Shown here: piece by piece, positions 8,947-17,697 of the stretch
Layout: the number at the start of each line of letters is the position of its first letter
Position numbering within the stretch: the stretch's first letter is position 1
Origin: Lentilactobacillus otakiensis DSM 19908 = JCM 15040
GTDB lineage: Bacteria; Bacillota; Bacilli; Lactobacillales; Lactobacillaceae
DNA: 64,000 nucleotides
Direction of reading: 5' to 3'
Assembly (NCBI RefSeq): GCF_001434145.1
Contig: NZ_AZED01000013.1
Location: 230,742 to 294,741, forward strand
Program-made: the position numbers and the translations under genes
The notes under the pieces: model-generated
What the model was told of the DNA's origin: nothing
Seen by the model: only the letters and a program-made list of their open reading frames with translations
Database searches by the model: none

Positions 8947-9837
8947 TTGGATTTAGATATTTCCAAGGATTCATTAGGAGTCTACAAAGCTCTAGCTAGT
9001 CCAGTACGGATTCAAATCATTCAAACGCTCTCATCAAAGCGAATGAGTGTTCAGGAATTATCACGCCAACTAAAATTAAGCAGTACGATTGTTTTAATGC
9101 ATTTAAACAAGCTCGCTGAGGCCGGGATCATCGGTTTCGAACGTCAAGGCCATAGTAAGATATCCTATCTCAAGGTCGACAATATCAACGTGCATTTTCC
9201 AACTACCATTTACCCAGCCTTTGCAGAATATCAAACACAAGTGCCAGTTGGACAGTTTACCGACTATTCAGTCACCCCATCTTGTGGGCTCGCCGGCAAG
9301 AACGACTACATCGGAAAAGTTGACAACCCTAAGTACTTCATGAGCCCCGATCGAATTAAAGCAGGCATGATATGGTGGACCGACGGTTTTGTCGAATACC
9401 AATTTCCCAATTATTTGGAAGAAAAAGACAAGCTGGAAATGCTTGACCTGTCCATGGAGTTAGGATCTGAGTTCCCATTTTCCAACAATGTCTGGCCGTC
9501 AGATATTACCTTCTATATCAATGATGTTGAAATTGGCACTTGGACCAGTCCCGGAGACTTTTCGGATATCCGTGGCAAATACACTCCGGATTGGGTACCT
9601 GACAATGTCAACCAATACGGTCAGCTAAAGGTCGTTCGAGTTACCGATCACGGGAGCTACTTGGACGGTCAACCGTTTACCGATGTGTCAATCGACGATA
9701 TCAACTGGAAGAAGCCCACATTCACTGTCCGATTCGCTATCAAAGATAATGCCAAGCATAAAGGTGGCTGCACAATTTTCGGACATGGATTTGGTAATTA
9801 TGATCAAGATATTCAGATGAAACTTTTTCATAGCTAA
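8947..9837 (+). CDS. ArsR-type winged-helix regulator with a large C-terminal sensor-like domain
   Basis: 296 residues from a TTG with AGGAGG seven bases upstream. Residues 5-75 form an ArsR-like winged helix (LGVYKALASPVRIQIIQTLS, then VQELSRQLKLSSTIVLMHLN). Residues about 80-296 are a beta-rich domain rich in Trp and Gly (GMIWWTDGFVEYQFPNYL, DINWKKPTFTVRFAI, TIFGHGFGNYDQDIQM) that is far longer than a normal ArsR protein and has no Cys metal site of classical ArsR. The tail looks like a jelly-roll sugar-binding fold, but that is inference. Divergence from GH43 and the symporter points to a local regulator of arabino-oligosaccharide use. Confidence 0.75.
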   Translation: MDLDISKDSLGVYKALASPVRIQIIQTLSSKRMSVQELSRQLKLSSTIVLMHLNKLAEAGIIGFERQGHSKISYLKVDNINVHFPTTIYPAFAEYQTQVPVGQFTDYSVTPSCGLAGKNDYIGKVDNPKYFMSPDRIKAGMIWWTDGFVEYQFPNYLEEKDKLEMLDLSMELGSEFPFSNNVWPSDITFYINDVEIGTWTSPGDFSDIRGKYTPDWVPDNVNQYGQLKVVRVTDHGSYLDGQPFTDVSIDDINWKKPTFTVRFAIKDNAKHKGGCTIFGHGFGNYDQDIQMKLFHS

Positions 9838-9866
9838 CGGACATAGGAATAGGATGGCGATTATTG

Positions 9867-10466
9867 ATGGAGTTTGAAGATCGAATGCGTGAATTTATTT
9901 TAAGCTTTTTGGAAACGCAGTCGGATCAAGTAAATTTGAAAACTGTGCAAACGTTGATTGACTATGGCAAGAATAACAATTACCGGGCACCAAAGATCTT
10001 AAATGAATTGGCAAAGATGGATCAAAAACATGAAGAAGTGTTGACGGCAACCTTCGACGTGGATTTCGTAGATGGCGTCAAATTGTTCGATAACCATGCA
10101 AGTAAATGGCTGACCAAGAAAGGCAGCAACTACCTTCAGGAGCTTAAACATGAGCAAAGCAAAAACGATACGATTGACTTTCCTCAAGAAGATGCCCTTT
10201 CTGATGCAACTCAATTTGACGGATATCTCGCCCAACTGACTTCAATCCGGTCGTCCCTGAAAAGTCAATCCGACAAAGTCACTCTGCAGGAATTCGCACT
10301 CGAATTGCGCCACCTCCTAGCTGACACCAAGAAGCTCGACAAAGGAGCGCTCAACAAATTCAAACCATTCGTTGACCGCAACTGGAATGAACTTTCAACG
10401 CCAATGACGCCCATTTTAGTTGAACTATCCAGACGATTTTTGATTGAAAATAGTTATGATGATTAA
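9867..10466 (+). CDS. Hypothetical protein following the ArsR-like regulator
   Basis: 199 residues from ATG 9867 (a TTG three bases earlier is equally possible; AGGA lies 9-12 bases upstream). Mostly alpha-helical and charged by eye, no signal peptide or membrane segment, no motif that I recognise. It starts 29 bases after the regulator stop in the same direction and ends at a strong terminator, so it is probably co-transcribed with the regulator. Confidence 0.6.
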   Translation: MEFEDRMREFILSFLETQSDQVNLKTVQTLIDYGKNNNYRAPKILNELAKMDQKHEEVLTATFDVDFVDGVKLFDNHASKWLTKKGSNYLQELKHEQSKNDTIDFPQEDALSDATQFDGYLAQLTSIRSSLKSQSDKVTLQEFALELRHLLADTKKLDKGALNKFKPFVDRNWNELSTPMTPILVELSRRFLIENSYDD

Positions 10467-10480
10467 TCTTATATAAGCAC

Positions 10481-10525
10481 AAATGAGCACCAAACCCACA
10501 TCCGCTGAGTTTGGTGCTCATTTAA
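10481..10525. terminator. Bidirectional intrinsic terminator
   Basis: Perfect 15-bp arms AAATGAGCACCAAAC (10481-10495) and GTTTGGTGCTCATTT (10509-10523). It sits between the convergent hypothetical gene and the alpha/beta hydrolase gene. Confidence 0.85.
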
Positions 10526-10549
10526 TATCCAGTTAAGGTTGAACACATA

Positions 10550-11260
10550 TTATAATGTCTGAAGCCATTCAACACACAGTGGGAACCATTTGGCAAAATG
10601 CTTATCGGTTCGATCACGGTTCACAACGCCGACAAATTCATTGGCCAAACTAAAGCCATGGCCGCCAGTGCTGAACAAGTGAACTTCGAAGTTAACGCCA
10701 TTCTTGTACAACGCATCGGTGTATGGGTAAATATGATCGACATATGGTGCCAGTTCATCACCACGAGCACCAAAGATGAAGGTTGGCGGTGTGTTCTTAG
10801 TAACTTGTTTGGTTACATCTTCACTGTGGATGCCGATTTTTTCATCCAAAGCTTGGGTGAGCACTGGATACCCAAGAACGGTGAACTTAGCCTTAGTATC
10901 CTTCTCGTTGGAATATGCTGCAGCAAGCTGACCACCGGCAGAGAAGCCGATAATTCCCAACCTATTGGTATCAACGTTCAGATCCTTAGCGTTCTTAGTA
11001 ATGTAGTCGAAGGCCATTTCAATGCTTTGTTTAGCCTCTTGATAATTTTTCTTTTCATTGACCGGATACTCCACCACGAAGGCTTGGTAACTTTTTGTCA
11101 GAAATGTCAGTGCTACTCGGGCGGCATCCCGTTCTTTAAATGTCTTGTAACTTCCGCCGGGGATCACAACAATTCCGGGTAAGGCAACGTCGCTGTCGGC
11201 GTCATAAATATCTAATTTGATGCCTTTTTCTTTATCAAATACAACTTGTTTAAAATTCAT
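10550..11260 (-). CDS. Alpha/beta hydrolase (carboxylesterase/acetylesterase-like)
   Basis: 236 residues, cytosolic. An oxyanion-type motif VIPGGSY near residue 34, nucleophile elbow GFSAGG near residue 109, an Asp candidate in ARGDELAPYVDH and the catalytic His in TGGHGFSLA near residue 205 give a complete Ser-Asp-His triad. The size and IPGG motif suggest the acetyl-xylan-esterase/BD-FAE type of small esterase. GAGGTG precedes the ATG. Near the arabinan island, deacetylation of plant oligosaccharides is conceivable but not shown. Confidence 0.8.
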   Translation of the reverse strand: MNFKQVVFDKEKGIKLDIYDADSDVALPGIVVIPGGSYKTFKERDAARVALTFLTKSYQAFVVEYPVNEKKNYQEAKQSIEMAFDYITKNAKDLNVDTNRLGIIGFSAGGQLAAAYSNEKDTKAKFTVLGYPVLTQALDEKIGIHSEDVTKQVTKNTPPTFIFGARGDELAPYVDHIYPYTDALYKNGVNFEVHLFSTGGHGFSLANEFVGVVNRDRTDKHFAKWFPLCVEWLQTL

Positions 11261-11413
11261 ACAATCACCTCATCTTCCATGATAAGAGGTGCGGAGAAAA
11301 ATTGCCATTGTTAAAATCAAAATCGGCTAACTATTCCTACTCTGGCAGTGTTTTCATGCCATTATTGTATTTTTTTATCAGCTTATTTCAAAATTTTATG
11401 AAAATGAAAACTA

Positions 11414-11454
11414 ATTTGTCGTATAATTGGAAAGTTAACGACAAATATTATACT
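11414..11454 (+). promoter_or_regulatory. Promoter with inverted-repeat operator upstream of the SGNH hydrolase
   Basis: Perfect 8-bp inverted repeat ATTTGTCG (11414-11421) and CGACAAAT (11439-11446), 17 bases apart. A possible promoter overlaps it: TTGGAA (11427-11432), 16-base spacer, TATACT (11449-11454). The repeat brackets the -35 and spacer, as an operator would. The regulator is unknown. Confidence 0.4.
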
Positions 11455-11523
11455 ATAAGGGTTGAAATAGTGTCACCGCGACTTCAATCAAAGTTCAATA
11501 TTGTTTTCTGGGGAGAAAATTCA

Positions 11524-12570
11524 ATGATTAATTTTTTTAATAGACACATCAAACTGTTTTTCGCAGCTTTGGTTGTGGCGTCAATCTCATTTGGCGTATA
11601 CAGTCATCCAACTGCAGATAAAGCGGGGGTTCAAGTTGAATATACAACGCAGGCACTGCCACATGCATTTGCGCTGAAGAAGAACGCCAAACTTTATACG
11701 GACGTTCATCTTGCTAAATCTGTGAGCAGTAAGAAGTATGCCAAATCAGCATGGTACCGGAGTCAAACTGCCAAGCTGATCTATGGTGGTAAGACCAAAG
11801 TCGTTTATCGGATTACCAGTACCGATCATAAGCACACTTTTTGGGTTCTGAATTCTCAGGTGAAAAACATCACTTCGAAATCGTATAACGTCAAGCTTGC
11901 ATCTGCTGACAATAAGTTTACCGGCGATAAGATCGGTGTCTTCGGTGATTCAATTCCTGCCGGCTGGGATGGCTATCATTTCTATATGAACAGTTCATAT
12001 CCCGATTGGATGGCTAAATACCTGGGCACCAATACGAAGGTTGAAAACTTTGCCTGCCCAAGCGGTCGGATTGTTGGCCACCGTTACGCTTATCTGGGAA
12101 CAACTTTAGTTCCGCAAGATTTGTCGGCAGCCATCAAGGCGCACCGCACGGCCATCAAACACATGAACATGATTTTTGTCCACATCGGTACCAATGATTA
12201 CACCAATTACTCGGGTTCCGGTAGTTTGAAGAATGTGATGCACAATCTGCGTTATAACATTCGCATGATTCAAAAGCTCAATCCAAACGCTAAGATTTAT
12301 GGGGTGCTGCCAATTTCGCGTTACGATGCTAATGGCCTGAGCCGCGAGAACATGAGCGACATGTATGGCTACACCTTTAAAGACTTACGGGTTGCGGAAG
12401 CCAAGCTGTACAAGTCACTGGGTGCCACTGTGATTAACTTCAATCAATTTGCGCCTGGGATTATTACCAGTCAAAACAAGAATTATACTTTACGAGATCA
12501 CGAGATTCATCCAACTGCTCAAACTGCTCAGAAAATGGGATTGGCGTTGGCCAAGGAATTAGCTAAATAG
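11524..12570 (+). CDS. Secreted SGNH/GDSL-family hydrolase
   Basis: 348 residues from ATG 11524 (GGGGAG eight bases upstream); the frame runs further up to 11302 but that part looks non-coding and holds the promoter. N-terminal signal-like segment HIKLFFAALVVASISFGVYS. A basic, surface-layer-like region covers about residues 35-125. Then comes the SGNH domain: block I GVFGDSIPAGWDG, block III VHIGTNDYTNY and block V DHEIHP carrying the catalytic Asp and His. Expected to act outside the cell as an esterase on cell-wall or plant polysaccharide acyl groups; substrate unknown. Confidence 0.85.
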   Translation: MINFFNRHIKLFFAALVVASISFGVYSHPTADKAGVQVEYTTQALPHAFALKKNAKLYTDVHLAKSVSSKKYAKSAWYRSQTAKLIYGGKTKVVYRITSTDHKHTFWVLNSQVKNITSKSYNVKLASADNKFTGDKIGVFGDSIPAGWDGYHFYMNSSYPDWMAKYLGTNTKVENFACPSGRIVGHRYAYLGTTLVPQDLSAAIKAHRTAIKHMNMIFVHIGTNDYTNYSGSGSLKNVMHNLRYNIRMIQKLNPNAKIYGVLPISRYDANGLSRENMSDMYGYTFKDLRVAEAKLYKSLGATVINFNQFAPGIITSQNKNYTLRDHEIHPTAQTAQKMGLALAKELAK

Positions 12571-12572
12571 AT

Positions 12573-12629
12573 ACAAATAAATGAGCTTTCAGGTTAGTGA
12601 TTTGCTGACCTGGAAGCTCATTTATTTGT
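12573..12629. terminator. Long hairpin between the SGNH gene and the CRISPR array
   Basis: Arms ACAAATAAATGAGCTT and AAGCTCATTTATTTGT, continued by AGGT/ACCT, form a stem of about 22 bp with few mismatches. It ends the SGNH transcript and may also stop the pre-crRNA arriving from the other side. Confidence 0.8.
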
Positions 12630-12665
12630 GTTACAGCCGAGACGATTTAGCGAGGTTACTTTAGA

Positions 12666-15604
12666 AAAAATGACCTTATCGATTTAAGATTCTTCTAAAA
12701 CCCAATCTTTTTGTGCCATTTTTCGTGCTCAGGATTTAACCTTATTGATTTAACATCCTTCTAAAACAAGGCTCTGTTTGGAGCCACGGTGGTTACAGGG
12801 TTTAACCTTATTGATTTAACATCCTTCTAAAACGTTGGGTGGTTTCTTAGCCTGAACCTTTGCGGGTTTAACCTTATTGATTTAACATCCTTCTAAAACC
12901 AGGAATGAAAGTTATTAGATCACTTATGGGGGTTTAACCTTATTGATTTAACATCCTTCTAAAACCGAAACGCCTGCTCTATTTTTTGAATCGGCGGGTT
13001 TAACCTTATTGATTTAACATCCTTCTAAAACCTGCTTACGTATCATATCTTTCCAGCTTGCGGGTTTAACCTTATTGATTTAACATCCTTCTAAAACCTG
13101 CGATTGCTTGTTCATCTGCTTTAAGCTGGGTTTAACCTTATTGATTTAACATCCTTCTAAAACCTGGTGTGGTTGACATGATCATTTCGCCAAGGGTTTA
13201 ACCTTATTGATTTAACATCCTTCTAAAACCTATCGACGACTTACGCAAGTGGAACCAATGGGTTTAACCTTATTGATTTAACATCCTTCTAAAACGAAAG
13301 GCAACGATCCTTATTGGTTGCGGTAGGGTTTAACCTTATTAATTTAACATCCTTCTAAAACGTTAATAAAATCTTGGTTGTCAATACCCATGGGTTTAAC
13401 CTTATTGATTTAACATCCTTCTAAAACCTGCGGGCTCAGAACTCATACACTATCAGAGAGTTTAACCTTATTGATTTAACATCCTTCTAAAACCTGCGTA
13501 AGCGGCTTGATAACCATGATACAGGGTTTAACCTTATTGATTTAACATCCTTCTAAAACTGAAGCATTGTTCCACAGCCTTTTGTACTCGGGTTTAACCT
13601 TATTGATTTAACATCCTTCTAAAACCGAAGGCAACGTGACACAAGTCCTTTAAGGGGGTTTAACCTTATTGATTTAACATCCTTCTAAAACCAAAGTTGG
13701 CCATCATATTGTCGAATGCTTGGGTTTAACCTTATTGATTTAACATCCTTCTAAAACAACCGTCCTAACCTTACCACCACATTTATAGGGTTTAACCTTA
13801 TTGATTTAACATCCTTCTAAAACCCAATACGTTGGCATTGATTCCGGCGAGATGGGTTTAACCTTATTGATTTAACATCCTTCTAAAACTCCAAAGTATT
13901 ACGCAAACAAAATTATTTAGGGTTTAACCTTATTGATTTAACATCCTTCTAAAACCGATCATTCTGCGGTAAAACTGCGACGATTGGGTTTAACCTTATT
14001 GATTTAACATCCTTCTAAAACCATTGCACGATTGTTATAACCAAGCGTTAGGGTTTAACCTTATTGATTTAACATCCTTCTAAAACAAGAACCGCTTGTT
14101 GTTGGGTCAAGGTGTCGGGTTTAACCTTATTGATTTAACATCCTTCTAAAACATGAAGTAGTGAAAATATCGCAGTTGTTCTGGGTTTAACCTTATTGAT
14201 TTAACATCCTTCTAAAACATGGTAATAAGTCAAACGGCGTAACGGTTTGGGTTTAACCTTATTGATTTAACATCCTTCTAAAACGAAGTGATTCATCCCA
14301 CGGCACAAGGCTCTGGGTTTAACCTTATTGATTTAACATCCTTCTAAAACCTTTGACGAAGTGGCTTTGATGCCAGAATCGGGTTTAACCTTATTGATTT
14401 AACATCCTTCTAAAACTGCTCCGGATGATACCAAGTCTAAAAATTGGGGTTTAACCTTATTGATTTAACATCCTTCTAAAACGACTGAACCGTGCAATAT
14501 CGACAGGAATTAGGGTTTAACCTTATTGATTTAACATCCTTCTAAAACAGGATTTATGGAACTCCCCTTCAAACAGTTGGGTTTAACCTTATTGATTTAA
14601 CATCCTTCTAAAACAACTCAATCACGGAATTCAAATTACTTTAAGGGTTTAACCTTATTGATTTAACATCCTTCTAAAACTTCGCATATCCATGGATTTC
14701 TGCGTCCAGTGGGTTTAACCTTATTGATTTAACATCCTTCTAAAACTAACTAGTTGGGAATGCAAAGATCTTTGCAGGGTTTAACCTTATTGATTTAACA
14801 TCCTTCTAAAACGTGGATTTCCGTATTCTATGAGCCACGCGGGGGTTTAACCTTATTGATTTAACATCCTTCTAAAACTCTTCTTCTGTTCCAAAAAGTT
14901 ATCGATATGGGTTTAACCTTATTGATTTAACATCCTTCTAAAACAAAGAGTATGAACATTTCCATCGGATCGAAGGGTTTAACCTTATTGATTTAACATC
15001 CTTCTAAAACATGCAATTGGTAAGATTGGTAAAGCAATTAGGGTTTAACCTTATTGATTTAACATCCTTCTAAAACTTGCCAAATAATCTGGCAGTTCAA
15101 ATCCACGGGTTTAACCTTATTGATTTAACATCCTTCTAAAACACAAACGTTGACACGTCGGTGTTTAGGCGTGGGTTTAACCTTATTGATTTAACATCCT
15201 TCTAAAACTATCAAAAGAGCTATTGATTAATACTCACCGGGTTTAACCTTATTGATTTAACATCCTTCTAAAACGCGAATTAAAACGCGGGTTAACCACC
15301 CAGAGGGTTTAACCTTATTGATTTAACATCCTTCTAAAACCTGGATTGAACAACGTCCAGAAAACGCGTGGGGTTTAACCTTATTGATTTAACATCCTTC
15401 TAAAACAACTCCTTGACCCATTTGAGCAATTTGATCGGGTTTAACCTTATTGATTTAACATCCTTCTAAAACGTTCTGTAGTCACCTCAAACCCTTGCCT
15501 ATGGGTTTAACCTTATTGATTTAACATCCTTCTAAAACCTCTCCGTCTTAAAGTCTACATCACCAAAAGGGTTTAACCTTATTGATTTAACATCCTTCTA
15601 AAAC
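12666..15604 (-). CRISPR. Type II-A CRISPR array, 45 repeats and 44 spacers
   Basis: The 36-base repeat in transcript orientation starts GTTTTAGAAGGATG and ends AATAAGGTTAAACCC. Repeat ends fall every 66 bases from 12701 to 15604, so spacers are 30 bases; one is 29 (14022-14050). Orientation comes from the cas genes and from degeneracy: the leftmost repeat (12666-12701) has about nine mismatches and the next (12732-12767) one, marking the old trailer end. Internal variants: one G-to-A in 13326-13361 and GAG for GGG at 13458-13460. New spacers are expected at the right end, next to csn2. I recall this repeat from L. buchneri type II-A loci. Confidence 0.98.
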
Positions 15605-15621
15605 CGATTTTTTATAACCGG

Positions 15622-15649
15622 ATTTTAATGTATTATGCATGCCAATCAA
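15622..15649 (-). promoter_or_regulatory. Probable pre-crRNA promoter in the short leader, overlapping csn2
   Basis: Minus strand -35 TTGATT (15644-15649, inside the last csn2 codons), 16-base spacer, -10 TAAAAT (15622-15627). Transcription would start about 10 bases before the first repeat. Only 28 bases lie between the csn2 stop and the first repeat. Confidence 0.5.
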
Positions 15650-16304
15650 CAAAGTCCTCGTCAATGTAGTAGAAATTGCAATTGGTATAAAGCTCCTGTG
15701 ACTTCATATCTGTGAATTCTACTAATAATATCGAGATCCCCGTGGAACTTGTGAGTTTGGACAAGTCAGTTAATTGCTGCTGGTTAAGATAATGAGCGAC
15801 ATTAGTTAATCCAACTGCAGACTTCAATCCACACTCTAAGTGAATTTTAATAATTGATTCAATTATAGCATACGGGTTTTGCATGGTATCGACATTAAAG
15901 TGAATTTTGCAGTATTTGAACAGCTTCTTTAAATCCCAATCATAGGTAACTTCCAAAGGGAGATCAATCATGAATAAGCATTGCTGCACAAGAGTATACA
16001 GTTGGCTATTGATGTCAGTAATTGACTTACGTTGATCGTCAGTCAATACAGCTTCTAACTGCTTATAAATACCAGGGCTATACTTTTCACTCACACCATC
16101 ACTGAGCCCGACGTCCCCTTGCCAATCAATTGCATCTTTTACTTCCAGCGATTCAAAAGTATCATCAAACAATTTAACTTTGTCATTAAAGGAACTCAGC
16201 CCCACGATCAAGTCATGATAGACCGTCGGATTATTCGTTGCGATCACCGTCGGGTTTTTCGAACTTAATTCAATTTCCTTGTGAGCAGCATATGAAATTT
16301 TCAT
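15633..16304 (-). CDS. csn2: CRISPR-associated protein Csn2 (type II-A)
   Basis: 223 residues, the normal length of short Csn2 proteins. Csn2 forms a tetrameric ring that slides on DNA ends and works with Cas1-Cas2 and Cas9 in spacer acquisition. I recognise it by position (last cas gene, next to the array leader), by size and by the family-like start MKISYAAHKEIEL and the acidic C-terminus YYIDEDFVDWHA. Its ATG overlaps the cas2 stop in an ATGA, so translation is coupled. The 3' end probably holds the array promoter. Confidence 0.93.
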   Translation of the reverse strand: MKISYAAHKEIELSSKNPTVIATNNPTVYHDLIVGLSSFNDKVKLFDDTFESLEVKDAIDWQGDVGLSDGVSEKYSPGIYKQLEAVLTDDQRKSITDINSQLYTLVQQCLFMIDLPLEVTYDWDLKKLFKYCKIHFNVDTMQNPYAIIESIIKIHLECGLKSAVGLTNVAHYLNQQQLTDLSKLTSSTGISILLVEFTDMKSQELYTNCNFYYIDEDFVDWHA

Positions 16305-16606
16305 AGGATAATGGTCCTCTCCGAAGAATTCCGGACATCTTCTTTTGGCTTGCCGGCAATGAAATGCATGTCGTTATATTGCTTCTCGGTCATGATCAAG
16401 GATTGAATTAATCCATCGGGTGGTGCAATTGCCGCAATCCGCTTCTCCATGAAGTCTGCTGATTTCTTATTCACGCACACTCTGACATACACCGAAAACT
16501 GGATCATCAAAAAGCCTTCGTTAATCAAAGCTTTTCGAAATTTTCGGTAATTGCGTCTATTCTCACTGGTTTCAACCGGTAGATCAAACATGACCATTAA
16601 TCGCAT
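16301..16606 (-). CDS. cas2: CRISPR-associated endoribonuclease-fold protein Cas2
   Basis: 101 residues from ATG 16606, giving the classical N-terminus MRLMVMFDLPVET followed by RRNYRKFRKALINEGF; the first-strand Asp is in MFDLP. GAGGT lies eight bases before this ATG. An ATG five codons earlier (16621) is possible but not family-like. Cas2 dimers bridge two Cas1 dimers in the integration complex. The gene overlaps the end of cas1 by 23 bases and the start of csn2 by four. Confidence 0.95.
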   Translation of the reverse strand: MRLMVMFDLPVETSENRRNYRKFRKALINEGFLMIQFSVYVRVCVNKKSADFMEKRIAAIAPPDGLIQSLIMTEKQYNDMHFIAGKPKEDVRNSSERTIIL

Positions 16607-17489
16607 TATTCGGTACCTCATTTTTTAATTCCACCTCGATTTTGATTTCATCCGTTTCACCACTCAAATACTTTAGGCAATTGCGCACGTGTTCGGAAAT
16701 AATGTTCCGGAATAACATTTCTTTGCCGTTGAACGTCATTTCAAGGTTCAACAAATCCACCAAGCCAAATTTCACGTCTGGCGTCAACTCCTTGAAGTTC
16801 TGATTTGCCAGCCAGTAATCAATCACTGGGCGGAAAGGCTCCATTAAATCTGATCCCAAATTAAATTGGTTATCGTTGCTGTGATGATGAATCCCTAAAT
16901 ATGTGAGATACCCATTGGAGACGATCTCACGATTAACATTTGCCAGCAGAATTGAATAACCATAATTGAGGGCCGCATTGACCGGAGAAAAATCTCGGCG
17001 ACTGAACTTGTTATCAAATAACAAGGGAAAGTATTTTCGCGCAACGACCGCTTCCCGATTGGTAACGTCATCGACTTCTAACTTATCAAGTTCGGCAATC
17101 AAGTCGGCGTTTTCAACCCCATAGATTGACAAAACATTAATTTGGTTCACAATCTTGCTGGCAACAATTTTTGTCCAAAGCAACTGTTGCCGTTTTTCAT
17201 CCCATTGAAATTGTTTCTTAATCAGATCAACATCCCGATTATTGGGGTAATACCCAACCGTTTCACAGACTGGCTCATTCGCGTTATCCGTAAAGATAAT
17301 TTTGACTTGGCTTTTTACCAACTCACTAATCAAAGAAGTCGTGATTACCGCTTGTGTGGTTGACACTAAAAGTAAATCAATATCCTCAATTGGCACTTGG
17401 TTAATCCCGTCCATTGTCTGAACAATCATATTTCTTGATGAATATGACATTTTTGCATGTTGCGATACAACGACTGATCGCCATCCCAT
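16584..17489 (-). CDS. cas1: CRISPR-associated endonuclease/integrase Cas1 (type II-A)
   Basis: 301 residues, usual for type II Cas1. Metal ligands are visible: Glu in NREAVVARKYF, His in GIHHHSNDN and Glu in DLMEPFRPVIDYW. The N-terminus MGWRSVVVSQHAKMSYSSRNM is typical of Cas1. GGGAG lies eight bases before the ATG. The enzyme integrates prespacers at the leader-repeat junction. The gene follows cas9 across a 208-base gap that contains the tracrRNA on the opposite strand, so read-through from cas9 or a separate promoter must serve it. Confidence 0.96.
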   Translation of the reverse strand: MGWRSVVVSQHAKMSYSSRNMIVQTMDGINQVPIEDIDLLLVSTTQAVITTSLISELVKSQVKIIFTDNANEPVCETVGYYPNNRDVDLIKKQFQWDEKRQQLLWTKIVASKIVNQINVLSIYGVENADLIAELDKLEVDDVTNREAVVARKYFPLLFDNKFSRRDFSPVNAALNYGYSILLANVNREIVSNGYLTYLGIHHHSNDNQFNLGSDLMEPFRPVIDYWLANQNFKELTPDVKFGLVDLLNLEMTFNGKEMLFRNIISEHVRNCLKYLSGETDEIKIEVELKNEVPNNAINGHV

Positions 17490-17502
17490 AATAAAATCTC
17501 CC

Positions 17503-17531
17503 TTGCCTCAATTAGTGAATTGGGGTATTAT
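17503..17531 (+). promoter_or_regulatory. tracrRNA promoter
   Basis: -35 TTGCCT (17503-17508), 17-base spacer, -10 TATTAT (17526-17531). It points away from cas1 into the anti-repeat, with a start expected near 17538. Confidence 0.65.
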
Positions 17532-17537
17532 TATTTG

Positions 17538-17695
17538 TGTTGGGTAGCTCCCAACATGTTTGACCTTATTGATTTAACATCCTGTGTTAAAATCAAGCAA
17601 TGCGCTTTGCGCGGAGTTTCCACTTTTGACCCATTATATGGGCATTACATAAGCTAAAGGAACCATTCTTCGATTTGGAGAATGGTTCCTTTTTT
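17538..17695 (+). ncRNA. tracrRNA
   Basis: Plus-strand RNA between cas9 and cas1, antisense to the cas operon. In order: a 5' hairpin GTTGGG-TAGCT-CCCAAC (17539-17555); the anti-repeat from GTTTGACC to AACATCC (17558-17582), complementary to the CRISPR repeat with one visible mismatch; a bulge TGTG and the lower-stem segment TTAAAATC that pairs with repeat start GTTTTA; a GC-rich nexus hairpin AATGCGCTTTGCGC; a small CCCA-TTATA-TGGG hairpin; and a terminator (arms 17656-17669 and 17679-17692, then T run). The order anti-repeat, nexus, terminal hairpins is that of type II-A tracrRNAs. The 5' end and processing sites are inferred. Confidence 0.9.
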
Positions 17696-17697
17696 GG

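Noticed and set aside
11302-11523. N-terminal extension of the SGNH hydrolase frame
   Set aside because: The frame is open, but this part carries the promoter and inverted repeat, has no SD, and would bury the signal peptide.
12702-15568. Coding sequence within the CRISPR array
   Set aside because: The region is wholly explained by the 66-base repeat-spacer period; no frame is sustained across it.
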